A stretch of 10,637 bases of DNA from Clostridiales bacterium (GCA_019415985.1 DXYE01000087.1:1-10637); one strand, 5' to 3'; shown: positions 1 to 6,137, numbered from the stretch's first letter. The notes: a model not told the origin generated them from the letters alone. Program-made: numbers and translations.

Positions 1-357
1 GCTCCGCATTTTTTCAATGCATTGTGCACTTTATTTATAATTTTTTTAAAAAATATATGGAAGAGATAGGTATATGGATAGCAGGGCCAGGCTATTCGTT
101 GTTTTTTCGGCGGCTTCCCTCAGATATGGGCCGAACATACCTTACAGTTAGACGTTTCGCTCACAGGTTGGCGCCTTCTGTTCCTGCCTTACAGAAAGGG
201 TTGCCGAGATTTGCGAACGTCCACACTTTTCGATTTTTCTCTGCACCGAACCATCCCCGACGTTCACTTTTATCCCTATTCCGCCGCTTTGCGGCGGCAT
301 AAATCGGTTTGCACAACATACAAAAAAACAGTACAAAACGCCTAATTTGTAAATTTT
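1..357. other. Gene-free left flank
   Basis: No convincing gene lies here. The open frames present (for example plus-strand 24-302 and minus-strand 148-336) have no good ribosome binding site and a low-complexity, Arg/Phe/Ser-rich make-up typical of chance translation. The one clear structure is a perfect GC hairpin at 281-297: a 7 bp stem (CCGCCGC/GCGGCGG) with a 3 nt loop. It is not followed by a T-run on either strand, so it is not a standard intrinsic terminator, though it lies downstream of the last minus-strand gene and could stabilise or mark the 3' end of the transcript. A short palindrome, CAATGCATTG, lies at 15-24. AT-rich runs flank both. Confidence 0.6.
281..297. repeat. GC-rich perfect hairpin
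   Basis: Seen directly: CCGCCGC at 281-287, loop TTT, GCGGCGG at 291-297. It lies about 60 bp past the stop codon of the last minus-strand gene. Without a poly-T tail, its role as a terminator is doubtful; a 3'-end stabiliser or a small dispersed repeat unit is equally possible. Confidence 0.5.
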
Positions 358-1228
358 TCAAACTATTCCCCGCAGAACCATCGTAACAGAGACACTGGTA
401 TCCCATTGTTTGACGCCGGCGTCATAAAGCGCAAGCCTCTTGTCGTATCTGGCATTCGCCAGCCTGTTCATCTCTGAGATCTCGTCTTTGCTTACAAGAT
501 CGGATGCTATATGCCCAAGGCGGTCAATTCCATCCAGCGCTATCTGCAGCTGGGCACGGATCATGGCGTGCGCCTCTTCCGCGGAATTGGTTGGATTGTC
601 AGGTGTTAGATTGATTGTCAAATAGTCCGTCGTAACGGAACGGAACCCGTGCGCTTCCATGCATTTCGGATATTCCGCTTCAGACATAGGATAAGCGCAT
701 ACGCCGTATTCTCTGTCCACTTCGGCGCACCGTTCCTGCGTTCGTTTCCATATTTCCTTTTCAAAAGCAGAAATTTCAGATATACACGGCGCCATTATGT
801 TGATGCCGCACCGGGAAGATAAAACCAGACAGACGCCTCCCGGCTTTAACACCCTCCTTTGTTCCTCAAAAAATTTTTTTGGTTCGACATGCTCCGCGAC
901 CGTGTTGTAAATTGTCACATCAAAGCTCTCTGCATCAAAGGACAAACGCACAGCATCATCCTCAAGAAAACAGATGTCGGGCGCCTGAGCTTCAGCAAAA
1001 TCGATAAAGTCCTTATCCCTGTCTATTCCAATAATTTCAGCTTTCGGATACCACCGGTGCAGCGCCTGACAAAGTGCCTGGCCCGCAGCCGATCTCAAGT
1101 ATTTTACCATCCCCTTTCAGCGCAAAGGCACGCAGATATTTATCCTTTACGCTGTCTGAAAATCTGAGCAAACGGGAAAGATACAGCGTTCCGACCCTTT
1201 GAATACAGGTTGACCATACATTGTTCAT
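358..1228 (-). pseudogene. Class I SAM-dependent methyltransferase, frameshifted
   Basis: Two overlapping minus-strand frames give one methyltransferase when joined. The first (1228-1037) starts at ATG 1226-1228 behind a strong GGAGGAGG site at 1236-1243 and encodes the N-terminus through motif I (ILEIGCGPG), then runs into a stop. The second (open 1110-358) continues with LCQALHRWYPKAEIIGIDRD (post-motif I, acidic residue after the second strand), then the motif II/III region (IYNTVAEHVEP, RVLKPGGVCLVLSS) and a helical C-terminal part. The joined protein would be about 290 residues, a normal length for a Methyltransf_11/25-type enzyme. The break falls in the glycine loop near 1075-1085. Losing one GC from a GCGC would explain it: CCA GGC GCA CTT becomes CCAGGCACTT. 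The substrate cannot be told. It lies 119 bp downstream of rsmE in the same direction. The break could be a real recent mutation or a sequence error; the excellent start and intact C-terminus favour recent or artefactual damage. Confidence 0.8.
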
Positions 1229-1235
1229 TAGAACG

Positions 1236-1243
1236 CCTCCTCC
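1236..1243 (-). promoter_or_regulatory. Strong ribosome binding site of the split methyltransferase
   Basis: The minus strand reads GGAGGAGG, 7 nt before ATG 1226-1228. It is one of the best Shine-Dalgarno matches in the window. It fixes the true N-terminus and shows that the shorter second frame, starting at 1110, is a continuation and not a separate gene. Confidence 0.75.
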
Positions 1244-1347
1244 AATTTATCGCAAAACAAAGCATTTTTGTTCATTTAAAAGCTCATTAAATAATTTATG
1301 GAGAAGCGGCGACAGTGGGAGACGTTTATGCTGTACGTCTGAATCCG

Positions 1348-2103
1348 TCAAAGCTCCAGCGCAAATCCAATACAGGAAAGGACAAAGCCGGAGGCCGTTT
1401 CACACCGCAGAATCCGCTTGCCCAATCCAACTATGGGAAAGCCGTGGGAACGGGCTGCATCCACTTCCTCTACGTCGTACCCGCCCTCCGGTCCGATAAA
1501 GACCGAAACCTCAGCGTCTTGCTTCTGCGTCAGTAGTTGACCGTTTTCCTCCAGAATCTTTTTCAGAGATACGGTTCCATCCCCCTCGTAACAGAACAAA
1601 CTGAGCGTGCCTGTCTGTGCCGCTTGCCGCATAGCCTGGTCTAACGCCGTGACCGGCTTTACGCAAGGGACGATCCCTCTGCCACACTGTTTGGCCGCCT
1701 CTTCTGCGATCCTCTGCCACCTCCTGCACTTGTGAGCAGCGGCGTCAGCATCAGGTTTTGACACGCAGCGGGCGGACAGCACCGGCGTTAAAGCGGCTGC
1801 ACCCAATTCCACAGCCTTCTGTACAATATATTCCATTTTATCACCCTTCGGCAGGGACTGATAAACATGGACGCTGCACGGCAGTTCCGTGTCATTCTTT
1901 TTTCTCTGCCGAATCCGTGCGGTCACGCAGTGATCATGTATGTCCGTGATGCTGCACAAATACTCGTTTTTCTGCATATCGCAGACAATCAGCGTTTCAC
2001 CAACCCGCATACGCAGAACACGCGCGATATGATGGGCATCCGCCCCCTTTACATTCACAGTATCCCCCTCAATCTGCGTCTGCGATAAAAAAAAGCGCGC
2101 CAT
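1348..2103 (-). CDS. rsmE: 16S rRNA (uracil1498-N3)-methyltransferase RsmE
   Basis: RsmE methylates N3 of U1498 in 16S rRNA at the decoding site of the assembled 30S subunit, using SAM. The 251-residue protein has the family length. Its order is an N-terminal PUA-like domain (residues 1-70, with HHIARVLRMRVGE at 24-36) and a SPOUT trefoil-knot methyltransferase domain. Hallmarks are KGDKMEYIVQKAVELG (86-101), RRWQRIAEEAAKQCGR (127-142), the knot motif IGPEGG (203-208) and LGKRILRCETA (227-237), which forms the SAM pocket. The ATG is preceded by AAAGGAG at 2112-2118, 8 nt upstream. In Firmicutes rsmE normally follows prmA directly; here two extra genes separate them. It is probably co-transcribed with the unrecognised gene 65 bp upstream. 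Confidence 0.96.
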   Translation of the reverse strand: MARFFLSQTQIEGDTVNVKGADAHHIARVLRMRVGETLIVCDMQKNEYLCSITDIHDHCVTARIRQRKKNDTELPCSVHVYQSLPKGDKMEYIVQKAVELGAAALTPVLSARCVSKPDADAAAHKCRRWQRIAEEAAKQCGRGIVPCVKPVTALDQAMRQAAQTGTLSLFCYEGDGTVSLKKILEENGQLLTQKQDAEVSVFIGPEGGYDVEEVDAARSHGFPIVGLGKRILRCETASGFVLSCIGFALEL

Positions 2104-2168
2104 TTTCGCTTCTCCTTTCGGTCACCATCACCCCACGCCCCTCTGCGCAGGGATCGATATAAATTCGT

Positions 2169-2558
2169 TTAAAGACGATCCTTCCGAACGCTGACAAGAC
2201 TTTCGTGACCGGTGGTCCAGAGCAGCAGTTCTCCCTTCGCATCCAAAAAAGCGATGTCCCGATTTCCCCAATCTGAAAAGCCGCTGTATGTCATGAACTC
2301 CCTGAAGATAACCGGATCCGGACGTAACACAAACAGAAGAGAAACATCCCGACTGACTGTTCCCGTCCATACAGTCACAGTCTTTTTTTCAAAAACGGCC
2401 GGTGCAAACAGCTCCGCTAACAACGTATCGGGCAGGTCGTTACAAGAGACGACCCATTCTATTCTGTTCGTGTGCCTTGACAGCCATTTCAGCATTCCGA
2501 AATACTGACCGCGCGAAAGGTCGCACATATCCCATTCTTCATATTTGTTTTGATCCAT
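2169..2558 (-). CDS. Unrecognised 129-residue protein
   Basis: I do not recognise this protein. It is 129 residues, without a signal peptide or obvious membrane segment, and rich in aromatic residues. It looks like a compact alpha/beta protein: a helical N-terminus with YEEWDMCDLSRGQYFGMLKW, a central run of alternating hydrophobic strands (TVTVWTGTVSRDVSLLFVLR), and a C-terminal hairpin ending in LLLWTTGHESLVSV. The layout recalls small soluble housekeeping or immunity-type proteins, but no catalytic motif is visible and I assign no function. The ATG has only a weak GGTG-type site. An in-frame TAA 15-17 bases upstream of the ATG, with no start codon between, fixes the start. The ATG comes one base after the stop (2560-2562) of an upstream minus-strand frame, which suggests coupling to something now decayed. 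It lies between the GNAT gene and rsmE, 65 bp before rsmE. Codon use looks like its neighbours. Confidence 0.7.
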   Translation of the reverse strand: MDQNKYEEWDMCDLSRGQYFGMLKWLSRHTNRIEWVVSCNDLPDTLLAELFAPAVFEKKTVTVWTGTVSRDVSLLFVLRPDPVIFREFMTYSGFSDWGNRDIAFLDAKGELLLWTTGHESLVSVRKDRL

Positions 2559-2776
2559 TTCAACACCCGATTACGCCGCCAAGCCCCTTTTCATCCGTCA
2601 AAAGACAAATTATCCAGAGAAAAAACACCGCGGTTTGACTGCTATCCCATTTTAAATCAAGCGCCCGAATAAGGTCGTATTGACTACGGCTAAACCAAAA
2701 TTCGAACCCCTGCCGGCGCTTCTAGAAAGGAACTGCCTCAGGAAAGCGAAGCGCCTTACATAAAAATGCGCCGTTT
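2559..2776. other. Gap with tRNA-like relic, inverted repeat and interrupted frame
   Basis: This gap between the GNAT gene and the unrecognised gene holds three overlapping patterns. On the plus strand, 2661-2720 resembles a shortened tRNA. On the minus strand, one frame stays open from ATG 2824-2826 to TGA 2560-2562 except for one TAG at 2722-2724. An 8 bp inverted repeat (GGCGCTTC 2715-2722, GAAGCGCC 2748-2755) encloses 25 bases; neither side has a T-run, so it is not a standard terminator. No normal promoter is evident. Confidence 0.5.
2661..2720 (+). other. tRNA-like relic, 60 nt, no D-arm
   Basis: Seen directly: GCGCCCG (2661-2667) pairs at 6 of 7 positions with CCGGCGC (2713-2719), like an acceptor stem. 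GTCGT/ACGGC (2674-2678, 2686-2690) forms a five-pair stem with the seven-base loop ATTGACT, where T falls at the position equivalent to U33 and the triplet TGA at the anticodon. TTCGAAC (2701-2707) has the T-loop consensus and sits 5 bases before the acceptor strand. Against a working tRNA: only six bases stand where the D-arm should be, the T-stem CAAAA/CCCTG keeps only 2 of 5 pairs, no CCA follows, and position 37 is C. I read it as a decayed tRNA or tRNA-derived sequence, or a coincidence. Confidence 0.25.
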
Positions 2777-3382
2777 TCAATCGTCTGCCTTTTTCCAAAG
2801 TCCGTCAGACGAAACAGCCTGTCCATGCAAAAACATTTTCAACTTTTCAGGATCTGCTTCGGGGAGCGGAAGAATCGGTTGCGGCGTAGGATAACCGACG
2901 GAAAGCGCCTTTTCAAACCAGGCGACATCATGCCATTTCCCACACTTATACCCGGTTCTATAATATATGCCGGTCATGCGAAACCCCAGGGACTTATGTA
3001 GTCCCACGCTTTTTTCGTTCGGCAGAGTAACGCCAGCATAAACCGTTTGGATCCCCATATGTTTCAACAGTATCAATAAAACGCTGTAAAGCTGCTTTCC
3101 TATGCCGCGCGAGGTGTACCTTTGATCTAGATAAACGGTCAGTTCGGCGTTCCATTGATATGCCTCGCGTTCCATCTGCCTATGCGCATAGGTGTATCCC
3201 CATATCTGGCCGTTCTCTTCATAAACAAGCCAGGGATAGATTGCCGTTACCTGCCTGATCCGGTCCGAAAACGCAGAGACGTCCGGAAGCGTATATTCAA
3301 AGGTGATGGGTGTATCGATATATTGTGAATAAATTTGCAGACAGGCCCTGCTGTCTTCGACTCCTGCAAATCTTATCGGCAT
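2777..3382 (-). CDS. GNAT N-acetyltransferase, phosphinothricin/methionine-sulfone type
   Basis: A cytosolic acetyl-CoA-dependent N-acetyltransferase of the GNAT fold, closest by eye to the Pat/bar/MnaT group that acetylates phosphinothricin, methionine sulfone or amino acids. Family-like segments, in order, are IYSQYIDTPITFEY (17-30), WLVYEENGQIWGYTYAHRQ (51-69), EREAYQWNAELTVYLDQRY (71-89), the acetyl-CoA pyrophosphate loop SRGIGKQLY (91-99), YAGVTLPNEKSVGLHKSLGF (115-134) and the ending YKCGKWHDVAWFEKAL (145-160). The roughly 40 residues after 160 (PTPQPILPLPEADPEKLKMF and on) go beyond the usual domain and may be a lineage-specific tail. AGAGGGG at 3393-3399 lies 10 nt before the ATG. The gene sits between prmA and rsmE, an unusual place, and has its own possible promoter. 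The exact substrate cannot be read from sequence. Confidence 0.88.
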   Translation of the reverse strand: MPIRFAGVEDSRACLQIYSQYIDTPITFEYTLPDVSAFSDRIRQVTAIYPWLVYEENGQIWGYTYAHRQMEREAYQWNAELTVYLDQRYTSRGIGKQLYSVLLILLKHMGIQTVYAGVTLPNEKSVGLHKSLGFRMTGIYYRTGYKCGKWHDVAWFEKALSVGYPTPQPILPLPEADPEKLKMFLHGQAVSSDGLWKKADD

Positions 3383-3498
3383 AATGTCAATTCCCCTCTG
3401 GTCTTCACAGAACCATATACAAAGCGAATGTTCGCAGTAAGGCGCTGTTGATATGTGATCTTGATATTGATAATAACTTTAATTTAATATAATTTCTC

Positions 3499-3528
3499 AT
3501 AAAACACTTGTAGAGGGGGGACTCTCAA
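3499..3528 (-). promoter_or_regulatory. Possible promoter for the GNAT gene
   Basis: On the minus strand TTGAGA (3523-3528, 5 of 6 to the -35 consensus) is followed after 18 bp by TTTTAT (3499-3504, 4 of 6 to the -10 consensus). It lies in an AT-rich gap of 197 bp between prmA and the GNAT gene. The match is moderate, and AT-rich DNA gives chance matches, so this is only a candidate. If real, the GNAT gene and what follows could be expressed apart from the heat-shock operon. Confidence 0.35.
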
Positions 3529-3579
3529 TCACTCTTAAGTTGATATTCTATAACAGACAGCCTGCATACAGTTTTTAAT

Positions 3580-4494
3580 TTACCATTTAAACGCATAAGC
3601 GCACCAGCCGTTTTCATGCACCTCATCTTTCACGCCAAAACCAAGAGAGATCATGGCTTCTCTAACCTCCGCCGCTCTTTCGTCTATAATACCGGAGGCT
3701 ACAACTACTGCGCCCTCTGCCAGATATTCCGGCAGTTCGGGCGCCATGCGCAGAATCACATCCGCTACAATGTTTGCTGCGACCGCTGTGTATCCACCTT
3801 CCACGCGGGGCACTTCTTTCAGCAGATCGGAAACCGCACATGATGCAATGGATCCGACGCCATTGAGTTTTATATTTTCCCCTGCAACGCGCACAGCGAC
3901 CGGATCGATGTCGCAGGCAAAGCAATGCCCTGCACCGAGCTTTGCCGCACAGATCGTCAGTATTCCGCTCCCCGTTCCCAAATCCAGCATACGGTCTTCA
4001 TGCCCTATGTATTTCTCCAGCAGTCTTGCACATAACCGCGTTGTTTCGTGCGTACCGGTTCCAAAAGCCATACCCGGATCCATTGTGATCACAATTTCAT
4101 CCGGCTGCGCATCATATGTCTCCCATTCCGGTACGACTACAAGGCGCCGACCAATTTTAACCGGCTTGTAATATTTTTTCCAAGCAGTCGCCCATTCCTC
4201 CTCGTCCACGCCGACCGTCTCTATATCCACTGTGATGTCAAGCGCTTCAAATCGCTGACGCAGGTAGGACACAGCCTCCACAATACTTTTTTCTTCCGGC
4301 AGAAAAATGCTGACAGACACTGTCCCCTTGTCTTTTTTTAGAATCTCCGCGTCAATCAGATCCGCATATACGGTGTCCATATCGATATCACTGTAATCCT
4401 CGATCATCAAGCCGTTGTCAAGCATGCACATCACTGCGCAGATATCGTCCCGGTTCTCGGTCCGTCCCGTTACTTTCAATTGCGTCCATTCCAT
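3580..4494 (-). CDS. prmA: Ribosomal protein L11 methyltransferase PrmA
   Basis: PrmA trimethylates ribosomal protein L11 with SAM. The 304-residue product has an N-terminal substrate-recognition domain (1 to about 100), then the signature EEEWATAWKKYYKPVKIG (98-115), MDPGMAFGTGTHETTRLC (138-155), SAM motif I LDLGTGSGILTICAAKLG (170-187), the acidic ribose contact ACDIDPVAV (193-201) and ANIVADVIL (240-248), equivalent to the N-I-L-A loop. I chose ATG 4492-4494 because the Met-Glu-Trp opening matches the family start (Bacillus: Met-Lys-Trp). The frame is open upstream to a TGA near 4655, with further ATGs at 4567-4569 and 4585-4587, but none has a better ribosome site: AAGGG sits too close to the 4587 start. 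The site for 4494 is itself weak (GAAGAG). It follows dnaJ as in Bacillus and Clostridium, but two terminators lie between them. Confidence 0.93.
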   Translation of the reverse strand: MEWTQLKVTGRTENRDDICAVMCMLDNGLMIEDYSDIDMDTVYADLIDAEILKKDKGTVSVSIFLPEEKSIVEAVSYLRQRFEALDITVDIETVGVDEEEWATAWKKYYKPVKIGRRLVVVPEWETYDAQPDEIVITMDPGMAFGTGTHETTRLCARLLEKYIGHEDRMLDLGTGSGILTICAAKLGAGHCFACDIDPVAVRVAGENIKLNGVGSIASCAVSDLLKEVPRVEGGYTAVAANIVADVILRMAPELPEYLAEGAVVVASGIIDERAAEVREAMISLGFGVKDEVHENGWCAYAFKW

Positions 4495-4677
4495 ACTTTT
4501 CGTTCTCTTCAGCCGCAGCTCCGGTTCTTCAGCGCCCCTTCCTATAAACTGCCCACGCTCTTCGAGCATCGTACGGCCATGTAGCATACCCTTAACGGCA
4601 GTTGGTGAAAACCTTGCATTGCCGAGTGCCGGCTGAATTCCTTTCTCTCAGCAGCTTCTCTTTCTCGAAATCTATAC

Positions 4678-4700
4678 AAAAAACAGCGTTCTCTGCGCTG
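4678..4700 (-). terminator. Intrinsic terminator before prmA, possible attenuator
   Basis: The minus strand reads CAGCG (4700-4696), loop CAGAGAA, CGCTG (4688-4684), then six T (4683-4678): a compact 5 bp GC-rich hairpin with a U6 tail. Transcription from dnaJ toward prmA would meet it. The minus-strand element CTCTGC (4742-4737) upstream is complementary to GCAGAG (4696-4691), which covers the end of the 5' arm and the loop. This permits an alternative antiterminator pairing of six bases. Confidence 0.7.
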
Positions 4701-4770
4701 CGACGTCACCGTATCCGCTCTCTAACATGCTTTTAAGCAGAGGTACGACTGCGGCATCGACGGCGAAATG

Positions 4771-4855
4771 AAAAAACGCCATAGAATGCCGCCGGCACAG
4801 CTTTGCACGCCGGAACCGGGAACCGATATTTCCCGCTCAGACACCATATGGCGTT
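4771..4855 (-). terminator. Terminator after dnaJ, closed by a branched structure
   Basis: On the minus strand AACGCCATA (4855-4847) pairs perfectly with TATGGCGTT (4783-4775); a run of six T (4776-4771) covers the end of this arm and follows it. The 63-base interior can fold into two further hairpins: GGGAA/TTCCC (4834-4830 with 4822-4818) and CCGGC/GCCGG (4813-4809 with 4796-4792). Together they make a plausible three-way junction. It starts only four bases after the dnaJ stop codon, so it is the natural 3' end of the chaperone transcript. Confidence 0.65.
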
Positions 4856-4859
4856 CATT

Positions 4860-6014
4860 TTATGATTTATCCTTACCCCTGTCCCGGTCTTTTCCGAAAA
4901 TTTTATCGAAAAAGCGTTCCTTTTTGACATAATTGGTCTTGCCGCAGCTCTCATTGAACTGCCGGAGCAGGTTCTTCTGATGCTCCGTCAACCCTTTCGG
5001 CACCTCTATGGTCACCCGGAACTTCAAATCACCCTTATTTTTGCTGTTCAGCATTTGTATACCCTTGCCCCGTAGGGTAAACTGCGTACCAGTTTGTGTC
5101 GCCTCCGGTATCACATATTTTGCGTCTCCCTCAAGTGTCGGTACAATGATTTCCGCTCCAAGCGCCGCCTCGGTAAAGGTGATCGGTATTTCACAGTAGA
5201 GATCAAAATCCCGTCTCTCAAAAAGATGATGCGGCCGAACGCTCACAGAGACGATTGCGTCTCCGGAAGGTCCGCCGTTGCGTCCGTCATTCCCCTGCCC
5301 GCGAAGCGCCAGCATCATGCCATCGTAACAGCCTGCCGGGATGGTGATGGTCTTTGTGTTCTGTTTTTTCACAAGCCCTTGTCCGCGGCATTCGGTGCAC
5401 GGCGTTTTGATCACCTTTCCGGTTCCGCCGCATACGTCGCACACCCGGCTGGACTGAAACATTCCGAGGGCGGTTCTCTGCTGGACGCGAACCTGGCCAG
5501 TTCCCCGGCAGCGCGAGCAGGTCTCAGCCGTCGTACCGGCAGCGGCGCCGCTTCCCCCGCAGCCCGCACATTTTTCTACTCTTGTATATGTGATATCCTT
5601 CTTGCAGCCGAACGCAGCTTCCTCAAAGGAAATGGTCAAATGCAGATGCAGGTCTTCGCCGCGCGCAGGGCCGTTTCTCCTCGCCTGCGACGCTCCCCCG
5701 CCAAAAAAGCTTCCGAATATGTCGGAAATATCAAAGCCCTCAAAGCCGCCGAAGCCGCTGAAATCCGCGCCTCCCATGTTTGGATCGACGCCGGCGTGGC
5801 CGTATTGATCGTATTTTGATTTTTTTTCGGGATCGGACAAAACCGCGTATGCTTCATTGATTTCCTTAAATTTTTTCTCCGCTTCCTTGTCCCCCGGATT
5901 CATGTCGGGATGATATTTTTTGGCAAGCTGGCGATATGCCTTTTTAATCGCGTTGTCGTCGGCTCCCTTGCTCAGTCCCAGCACTTCATAATAATCGCGT
6001 TTTGTCTCGGCCAT
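4860..6014 (-). CDS. dnaJ: Chaperone DnaJ (Hsp40), class A
   Basis: DnaJ delivers unfolded proteins to DnaK and triggers its ATP hydrolysis. At 384 residues it has the full class A layout: J-domain (5-70) with the catalytic HPD at 35-37 and the usual YDQYGHAGVD ending, a Gly/Phe-rich linker (81-107), a zinc domain with four CxxCxGxG repeats starting at Cys149, 166, 192 and 206, then the C-terminal substrate-binding and dimerisation domains and a basic tail (KKERFFDKIFGKDRDRGKDK). All eight zinc cysteines are intact. The frame can also start at TTG 6030-6032, but ATG 6012-6014 gives the family start (MAETKRDYYEVLG, compare MSKRDYYEVLG in Bacillus), with GGGAA and GGAG upstream as ribosome site. 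It is 370 bp downstream of dnaK, an unusually long gap, and has its own candidate promoter. A terminator follows the stop codon directly. Confidence 0.98.
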   Translation of the reverse strand: MAETKRDYYEVLGLSKGADDNAIKKAYRQLAKKYHPDMNPGDKEAEKKFKEINEAYAVLSDPEKKSKYDQYGHAGVDPNMGGADFSGFGGFEGFDISDIFGSFFGGGASQARRNGPARGEDLHLHLTISFEEAAFGCKKDITYTRVEKCAGCGGSGAAAGTTAETCSRCRGTGQVRVQQRTALGMFQSSRVCDVCGGTGKVIKTPCTECRGQGLVKKQNTKTITIPAGCYDGMMLALRGQGNDGRNGGPSGDAIVSVSVRPHHLFERRDFDLYCEIPITFTEAALGAEIIVPTLEGDAKYVIPEATQTGTQFTLRGKGIQMLNSKNKGDLKFRVTIEVPKGLTEHQKNLLRQFNESCGKTNYVKKERFFDKIFGKDRDRGKDKS

Positions 6015-6063
6015 TTTCTGTTCCCACTCCAAACGTATCTTTATGTTTTGTCAAATCTTAAGT

Positions 6064-6092
6064 ATTATACAGGGCCCGACGGGGCATTTCCA
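6064..6092 (-). promoter_or_regulatory. dnaJ: Candidate dnaJ promoter
   Basis: On the minus strand TGGAAA (6092-6087, 4 of 6 to the -35 consensus) is followed after exactly 17 bp by a perfect TATAAT (6069-6064). The bases TG directly precede the -10. Transcription would start near 6057, giving a leader of about 40 nt before ATG 6014. The -35 lies inside the 3' arm of the hairpin at 6080-6117. This is the best -10 box in the window and suggests a SigA-driven dnaJ transcript in addition to readthrough from hrcA. Confidence 0.55.
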
Positions 6093-6117
6093 CCGTAATT
6101 TTGTGAACAATGCCCCG
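6080..6117 (-). repeat. Long hairpin overlapping the dnaJ promoter
   Basis: Seen directly: CGGGGCATT (6080-6088) and AATGCCCCG (6109-6117) are perfect inverted copies. TCCAC (6089-6093) continues the pairing with GTGAA (6103-6107), with one G-T pair and a one-base bulge at 6108, giving 14 pairs and a 9 nt loop. There is no poly-T behind it on the minus strand. It could be an RNA stability or processing element for readthrough transcripts, or an operator, because it covers the -35 of the candidate dnaJ promoter. Confidence 0.55.
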
Positions 6118-6137
6118 CATGCCTGTATATCAACGCA

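Larger units (their letters stand above)
4495..4859 (-). other. dnaJ-prmA gap: tandem terminators and leader
   Basis: This gap is longer than usual for a dnaJ-prmA junction. Read on the minus strand it holds a three-way-junction-like terminator directly after the dnaJ stop, a second textbook terminator about 75 bases later, and about 180 bases of leader before prmA. I see no clear SigA promoter after the second terminator, so prmA expression would need readthrough or a weak promoter that I missed. A small frame from ATG 4856-4858 to 4733 (41 codons) runs through the first terminator and is probably not a gene. Confidence 0.55.

Noticed and set aside
46..138. Minus-strand 30-codon frame (MFGPYLREAAEKTTNSLALL...)
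   Set aside because: It looks protein-like and hydrophobic, but it is very short, the only ribosome-like bases (AAGG) are one to two bases from the ATG, and nothing nearby supports it.
24..302. Plus-strand frame of 92 codons at the left edge
   Set aside because: No ribosome site, no recognisable motif, and an Arg/Phe/Leu-rich C-terminal part that looks like chance translation.
2620..2645. ACCGCGGT palindrome followed by GTTTTTT on the minus strand as a terminator
   Set aside because: The palindrome has no loop and cannot form a hairpin stem of useful length.
3653..4171. Plus-strand frame of 172 codons opposite prmA
   Set aside because: It is antisense to PrmA signature motifs, Ser/Ala/Pro-rich, and without a ribosome site.
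4733..4858. Minus-strand small frame of 41 codons starting one base after the dnaJ stop
   Set aside because: It reads through the branched terminator whose pairing and U-run explain the sequence better, and its ribosome site is poorly spaced.
5094..5819. Plus-strand frame of 241 codons opposite dnaJ
   Set aside because: It lies wholly antisense to a certain dnaJ gene, has no ribosome site, and its Ala/Arg/Ser-rich content mirrors dnaJ codon structure.
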